From NCBI GenBank assembly GCA_036785705.1, contig JAWUZG010000056.1:9735001-9799000 (forward strand): 64,000 nt of DNA, read 5' to 3'. Position numbers and translations under genes: made by a program. This DNA is from Acanthornis magna (taxonomy: Eukaryota > Chordata > Aves > Passeriformes > Acanthizidae). The notes below the pieces were generated by a model. That model was not told the DNA's origin. It saw only the letters and a program-made list of their open reading frames with translations, and searched no databases. Shown here piece by piece: positions 1 through 9,215 of this stretch (positions within the stretch are counted from its first letter, which is position 1; every line of letters starts with the position of its first letter).

Positions 1-1106
1 TGCAGATGGCACAGCAACTCCGAATGGAAGATTTCAGGGGCTTGACATGATCTATATTTGAATTTATTTTAATGCTGAGTCTTAACTATAAAAGTGTTAC
101 ATAATGCTGCAGACTTAAACTACTCATTCCCCAAAGCTTCGAGCTGCAGCACAGAGCACAAGATTAGAGGGTGAATGGGAGGAAGGCTTTGAAACTCCCT
201 GTGTGCCACTTGCCTGCCTGTGGAGGTGTCTTCAGCAAGAGGAACGAGCTAACATTATGGTTTAAAACAGGTTAAGCTATTGAAATGTCAATAAAGAGAG
301 ATGCTGTGCTTCAAACATAATATATGCAGCCTTGGAATTGCTCACTCTCTGCTGCTTACAGGGAAGCTTTGTTTTTTAAATACCTTTTTAAGAGTAGCTT
401 GATCTTGTTAGATTTTTTTCTTTCCATTCACAGACACATTCACATGCAAGAGGCAGACAAGGCAAGATCCCACTAGAGAATTATTCTATTTTAATGTTGT
501 AACTTTGCATATTGCAACGCCTGTATTTTCACTACAGCTGCAAATTACTCTTCTCAGCATTTTCAAATTATTTATCAAAGCAAATAGCAAAAAATGTGAT
601 TTCAAGGGGCTCTGTCCACAATTTAGAAATATCCCCTAAGACTTCCAAGCAGTCTGGTGAAATTATATATCTCACTTCAACTTTTTATGGTTGAGTTCAT
701 TCCCTTTCATAATTTTAAATATCCATATCTATTTTCATCAAAGTAAGTGTAGCAAACTCAAAGAGGAAGAAAGATTGGCTTCACATGTTATCAGCAGCAA
801 TTGCTCCCCTATGGCTTTAATGTTATTTCCGTAGTTCTAAAACTTCACGAAAGAAGACGGTTATAATAGTTGGCATCAGCAGAATAAAAGAGAGCTTACT
901 TCTTCACAAACTAGATCAGGAATAAATGAAATGGTAAATATCTCTCACCTGGATACCAAGAGGTACTTGCTAAAATTTGGTCATCATCCATTCTGCTGCA
1001 CCATTTTAAATAAATTACACTTTGAATAATTTCTGTGAGTATCACCATCCATCAGATAATTACAGCACACTATCCCAACGCAATTTAGGTACCATAGGAA
1101 CTTCAC
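1..1106 (-). other. HOMER2: HOMER2 intron 5 (partial)
   Basis: This is noncoding sequence downstream of exon 5 on the minus strand, starting with the donor gtgaag. It runs off the left edge before the next exon. It is AT-rich and I see no exon or recognisable repeat in it. A minus-strand AATAAA hexamer lies at 63-68, about 1 kb past exon 5. It could serve intronic polyadenylation, but a single hexamer in AT-rich DNA is weak evidence. Confidence 0.85.
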
Positions 1107-1246
1107 CTTTGGGCTAGAGCAATTTTTAATTTATCATTCTCAGATTTGAGATGTGCCTCAGCAGGGCCACCATGTGATGCCTTCTCGTCGTCTGTGCCAT
1201 TCACACTTGAGGCTCGAGTGGAAGATGGTGTTTCACGTCCAGACTC
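1107..1246 (-). CDS. HOMER2: HOMER2 coding exon 5 (linker and start of coiled-coil region)
   Basis: This 140-nt exon encodes residues 130-175 plus two bases of codon 176. It starts [11 protein letters not shown], continues through [14 protein letters not shown], and ends [14 protein letters not shown]. It matches HOMER2 and is distinct from HOMER1 and HOMER3. The acceptor is ...gtgctgcag before GAG and the donor is AAAG followed by gtgaag, leaving phase 2. HOMER2 is a postsynaptic and cytosolic scaffold. Its N-terminal EVH1 domain binds PPxxF-type motifs in group I mGluRs, IP3 receptors, Shank and TRPC channels. The C-terminal coiled coil multimerises. This exon carries the S/T-rich linker, and the [12 protein letters not shown] heptads begin the coiled coil. 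The first 11 codons (1214-1246) correspond to the segment I recall as alternatively spliced in mammals. Here the internal acceptor AG is absent because codon 140 is CGA. Later exons lie outside the window. Confidence 0.97.
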
Positions 1247-2529
1247 CTGCAGCACAACACACAAACCAACACTGGGTGTCTCCTGCATCTCCTGCAAGAC
1301 CACAACACCAATTTCTTTGTAATCTTGATCCCACACCACTTGGCTGAGACCTCGGCTCTCCTGGCAGAACAGTGGTAACACACACATACCCTTTTCATCT
1401 TGGCTGCAAAGCTGGTCTGTTTGAAAAGAATGAAAAAATTATAATGATACACAAATGGAAGTTTAAAGTGCTCAAAACTTTTTAAAAGTTTTTTTCCCCC
1501 TGATAAGGCTTGTGTTTTCTAAAGGTTGTTTGTTTTTTTAGAGATAATGAAACAATACAGTACACCTAGGAGCACACAGAGTACAAACAAACAAACAAAA
1601 ATAATACTGCTCCTTCAAAGAGATATTATTCACACACTGCTTGGAGCTGACCACAAACAGAGAACAAACAAAGTGAACTACAAAGACCATGACCAAAATC
1701 TTTACAAAATGAGTATCCACAGTCAGCCACTCAGATGGATATTGGTGGGCCCCCAAAAGGGGGTGGCTGCAAGAATAAAACCATTCAGCAGCTTTTTCTG
1801 ATCACTCCTCTGAATTCCTCTCTGATCAAAATCTATCTTTCCCCCAAACATCAGCCCAGGCCAGGAACACCTGCTGAACAGGGTTCACTCTTACCTAAAG
1901 CAATGCACAAGAAAATACAGCTGACCATGTAGAGAGCCTGGGAGAACACCCCATTTCCTCAGTTTGTAGGAAAACCAGCCCTCAAGGTGTGCTGCCTAGG
2001 AAAGTGTACTGTGCAGATATACAACACAAGCTCCTTCCAACCCTCCCTCCAGCACTGCCCCTGCTCCCACAGCACAGCTTCCCACCAGCCCAAGGGAGCC
2101 CTGCACACAAAGCCAGGCTCTCCCTGGCGAGCCAAAAGCCCACAGAAGTGGCTTGGACAGGTGACAAAGGAAGGATCTCGACGAATCTCATTTACTGTCT
2201 GCTGAAACGCTGCACAGACTTTCTTTCCAGTGACTCAAACTGTGTCTAACAGTACAAATCAAAGGATGTATAGCTTTCCCTGTTATTAAAAAAGTTATAA
2301 CAGCTCAAGGATTGCTGAAAAAAATTAGATTTAAATGAAAGTAAAGGGCATAGAGGGATGAAAGATATTCCTCTGACAATGCTAATGTCCAGCAGCTGAC
2401 AATTACCTTCAGCAATCTCCATTTTATATGCTTTAAACTTGTTGCCAGAAGCTGGCAGAGTCCATTTGAAAATTTAGCTTTAAATTATTTATCCTGTATG
2501 TGTACAGGTATTAAAGCTAAATTACAAAC
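1247..2529 (-). other. HOMER2: HOMER2 intron 4
   Basis: This 1,283-nt phase-0 intron has donor gtttgt and acceptor tgctgcag. It contains a short CAAA-type low-complexity run near 1585-1602. I see no other exon, RNA gene or recognisable transposon. Small open frames on both strands show no family resemblance. Confidence 0.9.
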
Positions 2530-2622
2530 CTGTGAATGATTGCTTGAGGTCTCAATTTTCTCTTGAGATCTGTCTCTTGCTAGTTTGGCAGCTTCTTTTA
2601 CTTCTTGGAACTTCTCTGCAAA
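2530..2622 (-). CDS. HOMER2: HOMER2 coding exon 4 (end of EVH1 domain and linker)
   Basis: This 93-nt exon is exactly 31 codons (residues 99-129). It begins [13 protein letters not shown] and ends [16 protein letters not shown] is the alpha-helix that closes the EVH1 fold. The basic, Gln-rich stretch that follows leads into the linker. The acceptor is ctttttctag and the donor is CACAG followed by gtttgt, both in phase 0, so it joins exons 3 and 5 cleanly. It is too short to show as a long ORF and was found by searching for the missing residues between exons 3 and 5. Relative to the human protein as I recall it, IAKDKT is replaced here by LARDRS, which is conservative. Confidence 0.96.
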
Positions 2623-5200
2623 CTAGAAAAAGCATGAAAGATATTTATTAAAATGATTGATGATCTATTAAACCATTAAGATTGCTATCTTTACATGATA
2701 TAGGTCTCCAAAAGTGAACAACTACTTTTATTAATTTAAGATTTTTGGAAAGAAAGAACATTTTAATCCTTTGGCAGGATGGTTCTTCCAAAAGGAATGG
2801 GGGAGTTTCTAAAAGAGGGAAATCTCTATAACTCTGGCCAACCACAGTAAAAACCCATGGAGGAAAAGGAGCTTTTGATGTCTCCTGGTTTGATTTGGTT
2901 CTGTTTATTTCCTCCCCCTTCTCTTTTTCACTTGGTGTTGACAGTGTATTAAAGACAAAAGTATTAAAGACATACATTTGGATAAAAATATTATCAATGT
3001 CTTCTATTCCTAAGAGCAGGTGAATTCAATTAAAGAATGCAAATAAGTTCAGCTGCAGGAGGTAAGCAAGGGATTATCAAGACATGGGAAAAAGGAGAAG
3101 GTAGATCTGAATGTATGACGGAGTCATATGAAAACACAGCTTTTCTGCTCTAATTTTCTTATTACTTTCAAAAATAAAGGTAGAAGATTTCAGATGAAGG
3201 CTTGAGTGCTTCCTGTAAGAGGTTTATATCCAACTGGGGGAGGTGAGGGGAAGGAAAGACAAAGATGGAAGGTAACAATCCCAGCCTCTGTGAGTTGCTG
3301 TCGGACATCTGCTCCAAAGTCAGCCTGGCATTTTTGAAATACAAGCATTATCACAGCCAGTCAGGGTTGCAGGGCTTCAAACACTTTAAACAGTGTTTAA
3401 AATATTAAAAGGAGGATTACAAAGATGGGCAAAAAGGTATAATGCATAATTTATTTTTAAAATTAAGATGTATCCACTATAAGAATAGGTAACTTTATCT
3501 TTTATCTAAAACTGCTTGGTCTCGCTTGCCTGTGTTCTGAGAAACTTGAAATGCTAAAAAGGCAATCTTAAAAGCAAAAATATAAACAGATGTATTTTAT
3601 TGCACAGTTTGTGAACAAAAGGATTGCCATTATACCCTTGGATAATTCAGAATACTTATGAAAAACTGTAAATATAAGCATGAGAAAACCCATCCAGTTT
3701 TACAGCTGAAGAATAGGAAGAATCATTATTCTCTTAGTAATCTTGCCTCCTAACTTTAGACTTACAGCAGGTATTTAGCATGCTATCTCTCAGTAAAATG
3801 CTGGGACTGTAAAGACTGATTAAACAAATCTCCATTTGGTCTATAAGAAATCTGGATTTACACATGGAGGCACCTGTGCTCTGTATAACACAAATGGTAA
3901 TTTCCAACAAACATCACAACTCACCATGGGATTGGTTTAATTTTAAAGCAATGGTTCAATCCCATGGACGAGCACATTTTAGAAGGTGAGGGACATTTTG
4001 GGTGTCCCCCATGATCTGTGGCGATGCTCGTGGACGAGGATGGAGCTCTGGGCTCCAGCTGCTCCCCTACAACAGCTGACATTGCACATGCGGATCGTGT
4101 GCCCTTGGATGGCAGCAGTTGCCATCTGATGGCATTGCAGTCACTGCACGCACAAATGACTTGATTACCTCTGTAGCACTCCACAGATCGTTAAGAGCAA
4201 CCACATTACATTTGTGCCTTTAGTGATTTAACTCTAACTTTACACAAAGCGTATCTCCTGCTGTGACAGAGCAGCTACAACCAGCTGATTATTTCTAAAA
4301 TATTATATCAGTAGTAAGTTCTACATTTGTGTTTCTTGCGGATAGCATAAAGCTGTTTTGAGTCTGTCTTTTATAACAAATCTTTCTCTTTTACAATAAA
4401 TCTCTTCATCTTATGTATGAAAAATTTATGAGGGTTCTTCATGGACGATACGAAATATGAACAGACAAGAAGAATTTGAAGTGATCTATCAAATTTTATT
4501 TTGCAGCTATCTTCATAAAGCACACAGGAGACTGCTGTGAAAAATTATGTGAGCTGAGAAGAAAAGGACATTTTTCCACATTTCCGTAATAAAAAAATTG
4601 TGTATGATTGAGCAATGCTAATCTTCAATACCAACCCAATAATGACCTCATTGCATAACAGATTTCAGTCATGTCTCTAGTTCACCAACACATGTATTTG
4701 AACACATTTGCATTTAGAAACCGATTGCTGCTCTGGGTGGGGCAGTGCCAGCCCCAGCTCTGCAGCACTGCAACACTCACTATACAGGAGCAGAGCAGGA
4801 GATTCTGGAGCCACCCAGAGCCCGAGGCTGCCTGAGAGGGAGGCACAGCCACAGGGCCAAAGCACTGGGACAAATCAGAGCTGATTTCTGCCTAGTGACC
4901 AACTGCTTCTGCCCCAAACACAAATAATTGACAAATAATTGGTACCACAAAATCATGCCCCACCTCCAAGGTCTAAGTGGACTTTGAGCCATCAAACCAT
5001 TACAACCAATGGGAGTGTTTTCTAAATGCGTAATTCCTAATGAAAAAATGAAATAATCTTCTGTTCAGTAAATGAAAACTTGGTAAGTGTGGTCTCAAGG
5101 GGCAATGAAAATCTAAATACCCAAAACCAACTGGAAAAATCCAGAATGCTTCTCTTTACCTCCATGCTTGCCCTCTGGCAAAGCTCCCCAAAACCAGAGG

Positions 5201-5223
5201 AAAAAAAAAAAAAAAAAAAAAAA
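5201..5223. repeat. Poly(A) homopolymer tract
   Basis: There are 23 uninterrupted A residues on the plus strand inside HOMER2 intron 3. I could not recognise a retrocopied gene or SINE body immediately upstream, so this is annotated only as a mononucleotide microsatellite. Confidence 0.97.
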
Positions 5224-5912
5224 GGCCAACTCAATACCACCCCAATAGTCCATCATGGATTCCAGGATGTGTCTTCCCACACCCCAGGAAGATGTGAGCC
5301 TAAGCTGCAATATGGAGAAGATTTGCTGCTACCAACACTTGTGAAGCCTTTTGGTCAGGCAGCTGCAGCCACTGAGCACTGCTCGATGAGGAGTCTTGGC
5401 CAGTGAAATTTAATGGGGACTCGAGGATGCCACTGGGCAGTGCACAAATTATTTAAAGGCTGTTCAAATCTGCAGTCAGTTTGTCACCAGGAGAAATATC
5501 TATATATTCAAATAGCCCTCCTTAGCATTTTATACATTAAAAAGCGCGATTTTGTTCACATAAATTTTAAGCTCCTGGTCTGGCATTATATTCTATGTCT
5601 CCTACTGACAAATTGTGCCAGTATCGGCTGAAACAGCTGCTCCCACCCAAAGCAGGCTCATAAATATTTCATCTCCCTCTCGGTTTGCAGAAGGCTGGGT
5701 GATGTGACAGCCCCGGGGGAGCACCGCTGTGCTGTGACCCACAAGGCACAGGCGCTGTGCCCGCGCCTCTCCCGGGATGAGCCTCAGCACGGGGCACATG
5801 GGCACCCAACAGGACTATTTATGTACCCCAGAAGCGGCCAGCAGTTTGCTCTGTCCCAGCCAGGGTGTGCCCAGGCCTGATGGCAGCTGGACCAGGAGCT
5901 GTGCAGTGTGCT

Positions 5913-6439
5913 GGGGCAGGGGCAGAGCCTGCCCAGAGCCTGCTGCCCTTCAAGGTGGTCAGTGGCACACACAGGATGAGCCAGAGGCTGCCCAGAGCTT
6001 GCTGCCCTGCAAGACAATGAGTGGCACACACAAAATGTGGCAGAGCCTGCCCAGAGCTTGCTCAGTGGCACACAGGATGTGCCAGAGGCTGCCCAGAGCT
6101 TGCTGCCCTGCAAGGTCGTCAGTGGCACACAGAGTGTGGCAGAGGCTGCCCCGAGCTTGCTGCCCTGCAAGGCGGTCAGTGGCACACACAGGATGGGGCA
6201 GAGGCTGCCCAGAGCTTGCTGCCCTGCAAGGCGGTCAGTGGCACACACAGGATGGGGCAGAGGCTGCCCAGAGCTTGCTGCCCTGCAAGGCGGTCAGTGG
6301 CACACACAGGATGGGGCAGAGGCTGCCCAGAGCTTGCTGCCCTGCAAGACAATGAGTGGCACACACAAAATGTGGCATAGCCTGCACAGAGCTTGCTGCC
6401 CTGCAAGGCGGTCAGTGGCACACACAGGATGGGGCAGAG
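5913..6439. repeat. 59-bp minisatellite, about nine copies
   Basis: The repeat core includes GGCTGCCCAGAGCTTGCTGC followed by a GTCAGTGGCACACACA segment. The landmark GGAT/AAAT recurs at 5974, 6033, 6075, 6191, 6250, 6309, 6368 and 6427. That is an exact 59-bp spacing except for one unit shortened by 17 bp and one by 2 bp. Two unit types alternate: a GGATGGGG/GGCGGTCAG type and an AAATGTGG/GACAATGAG type. The second occurs at both about 6.03 and 6.37 kb, which suggests duplication of a multi-unit block. The array has almost no stop codons, and 59 is not a multiple of 3, so long open frames appear in several frames on both strands. These are not genes. Confidence 0.96.
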
Positions 6440-7872
6440 CACACAGAAATGCAGCCCAGCGCTTCCCAGGGGCAGAGGCAGCTGCTTTATGATGTGCAAA
6501 GCCTGGCTTTCCTGCGTTTCTCACCCGTATAAATCTTTGTCCCTGTGCCCTTGACTACCTGCAGCTCCTCAGAGCTGCCTCAGAGCCTCCCGAACGACAG
6601 CCCAAATCCTCCTTAACCCCTTCGTGTGCGAAGCACAGCCCCACCCTTGCAGCAGCAGCCCTGCCTTTCCACAGCCTCACAGCCCCTCAGCTTTTGTGAT
6701 TCCTGCTTCACTTTGGCTGCAGCAGCGCTTGAACAATGCCTTGAGACCTTTCTGAGGCACAGGGTAGGGAGGGGGAAAGGAGGGTCAGCAAGTCCTGCAG
6801 AAGGGGAGAAGGACCCTGAGTAGGGCATCAACTTTGAGCCCTGGGATTCTCCCAATCAATGGGAATGGTAATTAGGTTACTGGGTCACGGAATGCAGTTT
6901 TCATTAATGGCTCATGTTTAATTTGAACTGCTTTTCCCTATAGGTATGGATTAATGCTTTAAGTATCTCAAGAGAAGCAAGGCATTAGAATGAGGCAATA
7001 TCTTTTATTAGGCCAAGAAATATACTTAAAAATGCAGGCGTTTTTAGGCATGCTAACCTCTTCTCCTGCCTCATTATAATCCGTTGTTTTCAGCAGACAT
7101 TTTTCAGCTTTATTTATTTATATTTATTTTAAGCCAGGGCTATTGATCTCTGGTTTAGTGGAGTTTTAGTGTGTCCTTCCAATTCCTGACTAAGCACTTC
7201 AATTATTTCCCGTAAAATAGGCAAGCTTTAATTTATACCTTTTATAAGAGTATAATGATATTAATATAAAATGAAACTTGATTTTACTATTCCCAATACA
7301 CTTATATAGCTGTAATCTCACTCTCAACTCTGATCTCTCTTACTAATGGCTCAATAATTAAACTGAGAAGCACAGACAATAAAGGAGTATCTTTGTCCCA
7401 TTGCTTTGCATGGTGGTAATAAACCAGGTTTTCTTACATTTTTCAGCTGGGTAACTGTCAGACTTTTGTGTTTTTTTCTTTTTAAAAAATCATCTCAAGC
7501 TATTTTCAGAAGTGCTTCCCTTAAGCTCCCTCTCAATATTCTGACCAGAAAAAGTCTTTCTGCTGATTTGGAAAGCCTTTCATGCAAGTAGAAGGCTGCA
7601 TTTTGGGCAGTGGGCTCTTCAGCAGATCATGCAGTGCAAACAAATGTGCAAAATGACCTGGAAAGAAACACAGCTGGTGCTGGTGCCCCCGTGCCCACAC
7701 ATGTTATTCAGATTGGCTCTGAATGCTGACGAGCTGCTTTCTGATACAGCAATACATTTCTCCTCAATACGTGTTTGAACAGGTTTGCAGAACATGCTAA
7801 AATTTCTCTGATAAGGGTGCAAGGACATCCAAATGTACCTCCTGCCTCATTACAGTGTACCCAGTGCCTTAT

Positions 7873-7902
7873 TTTATTATTTACCTCTTTATTATTTACC
7901 TC
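7873..7902. repeat. 15-bp direct duplication
   Basis: The segment TTTATTATTTACCTC occurs twice in immediate succession in intron 3. It is a simple local slippage duplication with no evident function. Confidence 0.85.
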
Positions 7903-8447
7903 TCCTGCTGAGGCAGACTCAGCAGCACCTGCTCCACGTGGCACACGGTGCATGTCCAGCCCCAGCCTGCACTGAGGCACCACGTGGCCATGCCACATTG
8001 CACAGGTGTGACTTCAGTAGCCCAGGATTAAAAATTGCTATCCAGTGGTGCTAATTCTCTCATTCAGTGTCCAAAGGTTGCATTGGATCATGCTTATCTG
8101 CTACTCAAAACAAGTTGTTCCCCTAGGTATACTTTAATCCTCCCCTATTCCAACACAACTTATTAGAGACTATGAACACCTCTTTGCCTCAGGAGTGAAG
8201 AATATGCAGAGGTGAAAGAGCAGTCCTGTACACTTGAGTAAGCACCATAAAACATAACCATCTCCAGCAACTCGCTTTTAAACAAGTTTTGCACACGACG
8301 CCCTTATCATCCCTGAAGAACAGATTAATGCCATGGCACCTTCATGGGCAACCCAAGCCCAAGAAGAATTTCACACATGAAAAGTAAAATAACTTCTACC
8401 TTTAAGTAACACTTGCAAAAATGCAATTCTCCAGAAATTGCAAAAAC

Positions 8448-8468
8448 TTAGTAAGACGGTCTTACTAA
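8448..8468. repeat. Perfect inverted repeat, 10-bp arms, 1-nt spacer
   Basis: TTAGTAAGAC is followed by a single G and then its exact reverse complement. In duplex DNA this is a near-perfect palindrome. It could be a dimeric factor site or a chance palindrome. Confidence 0.9.
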
Positions 8469-9083
8469 AATAAATTCCTATAACAATTCGCTTGATAGGA
8501 AAGTCCTTCTGGTGCAATGCTCTGCCTTTGCTGCTCTAGACATCACAAGAAACACCTCGTTCTCCTGATCCTTTCCTTATCAAAGCACAGGAGAGGACAG
8601 CAACATGAGGGGCTGTGCCATGCCCAAGGACACCGCGCTGAGGTCACTTAGGAAGCCCAGTGCCAAGCAGCCAATGCTTCAGGAGTCAAGTACGTGTTAG
8701 ATAAGTAGGGCTTTTCACTGCATCAACAAACACCATCTCAGCTGCTGGATAAGCACTTGTCAGGACCATACTCCAATGACAGAGGAGGATTTTCAGGGGC
8801 TGGTTGTTCAGAACAAGAGGCCGCTCTAGACTTTACAAGCCTGCTAATGTACCCAGTCTGCGCTCCAGGGAAGTGTTTCATTAACACCAAACCTGCAGTG
8901 AGGGGTTTGGTAGTAAAGCAGAGGCAGTTTTGTCAGCAAGCCCTCCCTGGCTGCTCATCCCCTGCCACCAGCACACAGTGGGCAATCCCAGAGACGAGGA
9001 GCAGAAACACACAGGTCGGACAGACGCAATTCTGCATGAACAAGAAGCAAGCCAGCCTGTGCAGAAAGGAGGAGCCCTGTTAC

Positions 9084-9215
9084 CTTTGTCAGCTGCTGCT
9101 CGGAGGGGAAGCCCAGCCCGAACACGGTGTTGGCTCTGCTGTCTGCCCACTGCCCGAACTTCTGCGACGTTTTGGTGAAGGTCATGTTGGGGGTGATGGT
9201 GCTGTTTATGATCAC
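9084..9215 (-). CDS. HOMER2: HOMER2 coding exon 3 (core of EVH1 domain)
   Basis: This 132-nt exon is 44 codons, residues 55-98. It begins [20 protein letters not shown] and ends FPSEQQLTK. It forms the central strands of the EVH1 domain. Residues T66, T68, F74 and G89, known in Homer proteins to contact or shape the PPxxF ligand groove, are all present. GLGF followed by a Q-rich segment marks HOMER2 rather than HOMER1, which has GLGFSSEHHLSK. The acceptor is ctgtggccag before GTG and the donor is ACAAAG followed by gtaaca, both phase 0. Residue 91 is proline (codon CCC), where the mammalian proteins I recall have serine. The intact groove argues for a functional protein. Confidence 0.98.

Larger units (their letters stand above)
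2623..9083 (-). other. HOMER2: HOMER2 intron 3
   Basis: This 6,461-nt phase-0 intron has donor gtaaca and acceptor ttttctag. It contains a 23-A homopolymer (5201-5223), a 59-bp minisatellite (5913-6439), a 15-bp direct duplication (7873-7902) and a perfect 10-bp-arm inverted repeat (8448-8468). I see no additional exon supported by homology. The long open frames at 5.8-6.5 kb come from the minisatellite. Confidence 0.92.

Noticed and set aside
1103..1387. 94-codon open frame covering HOMER2 exon 5 as one uninterrupted coding unit
   Set aside because: The part right of 1246 precedes a good acceptor (gtgctgcag), is not Homer-like and belongs to intron 4. Only 1107-1246 is exon.
5037..5223. Poly(A) tract as the tail of a processed pseudogene
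   Set aside because: The 160 bases upstream do not resemble a coding sequence I recognise, and no target-site duplication was found by eye.
5777..6499. Apparent proteins of 107-192 residues on both strands
   Set aside because: All lie in the 59-bp minisatellite. Repeated Cys-His-Leu or Pro-Glu-Leu peptides simply reflect the repeat unit.
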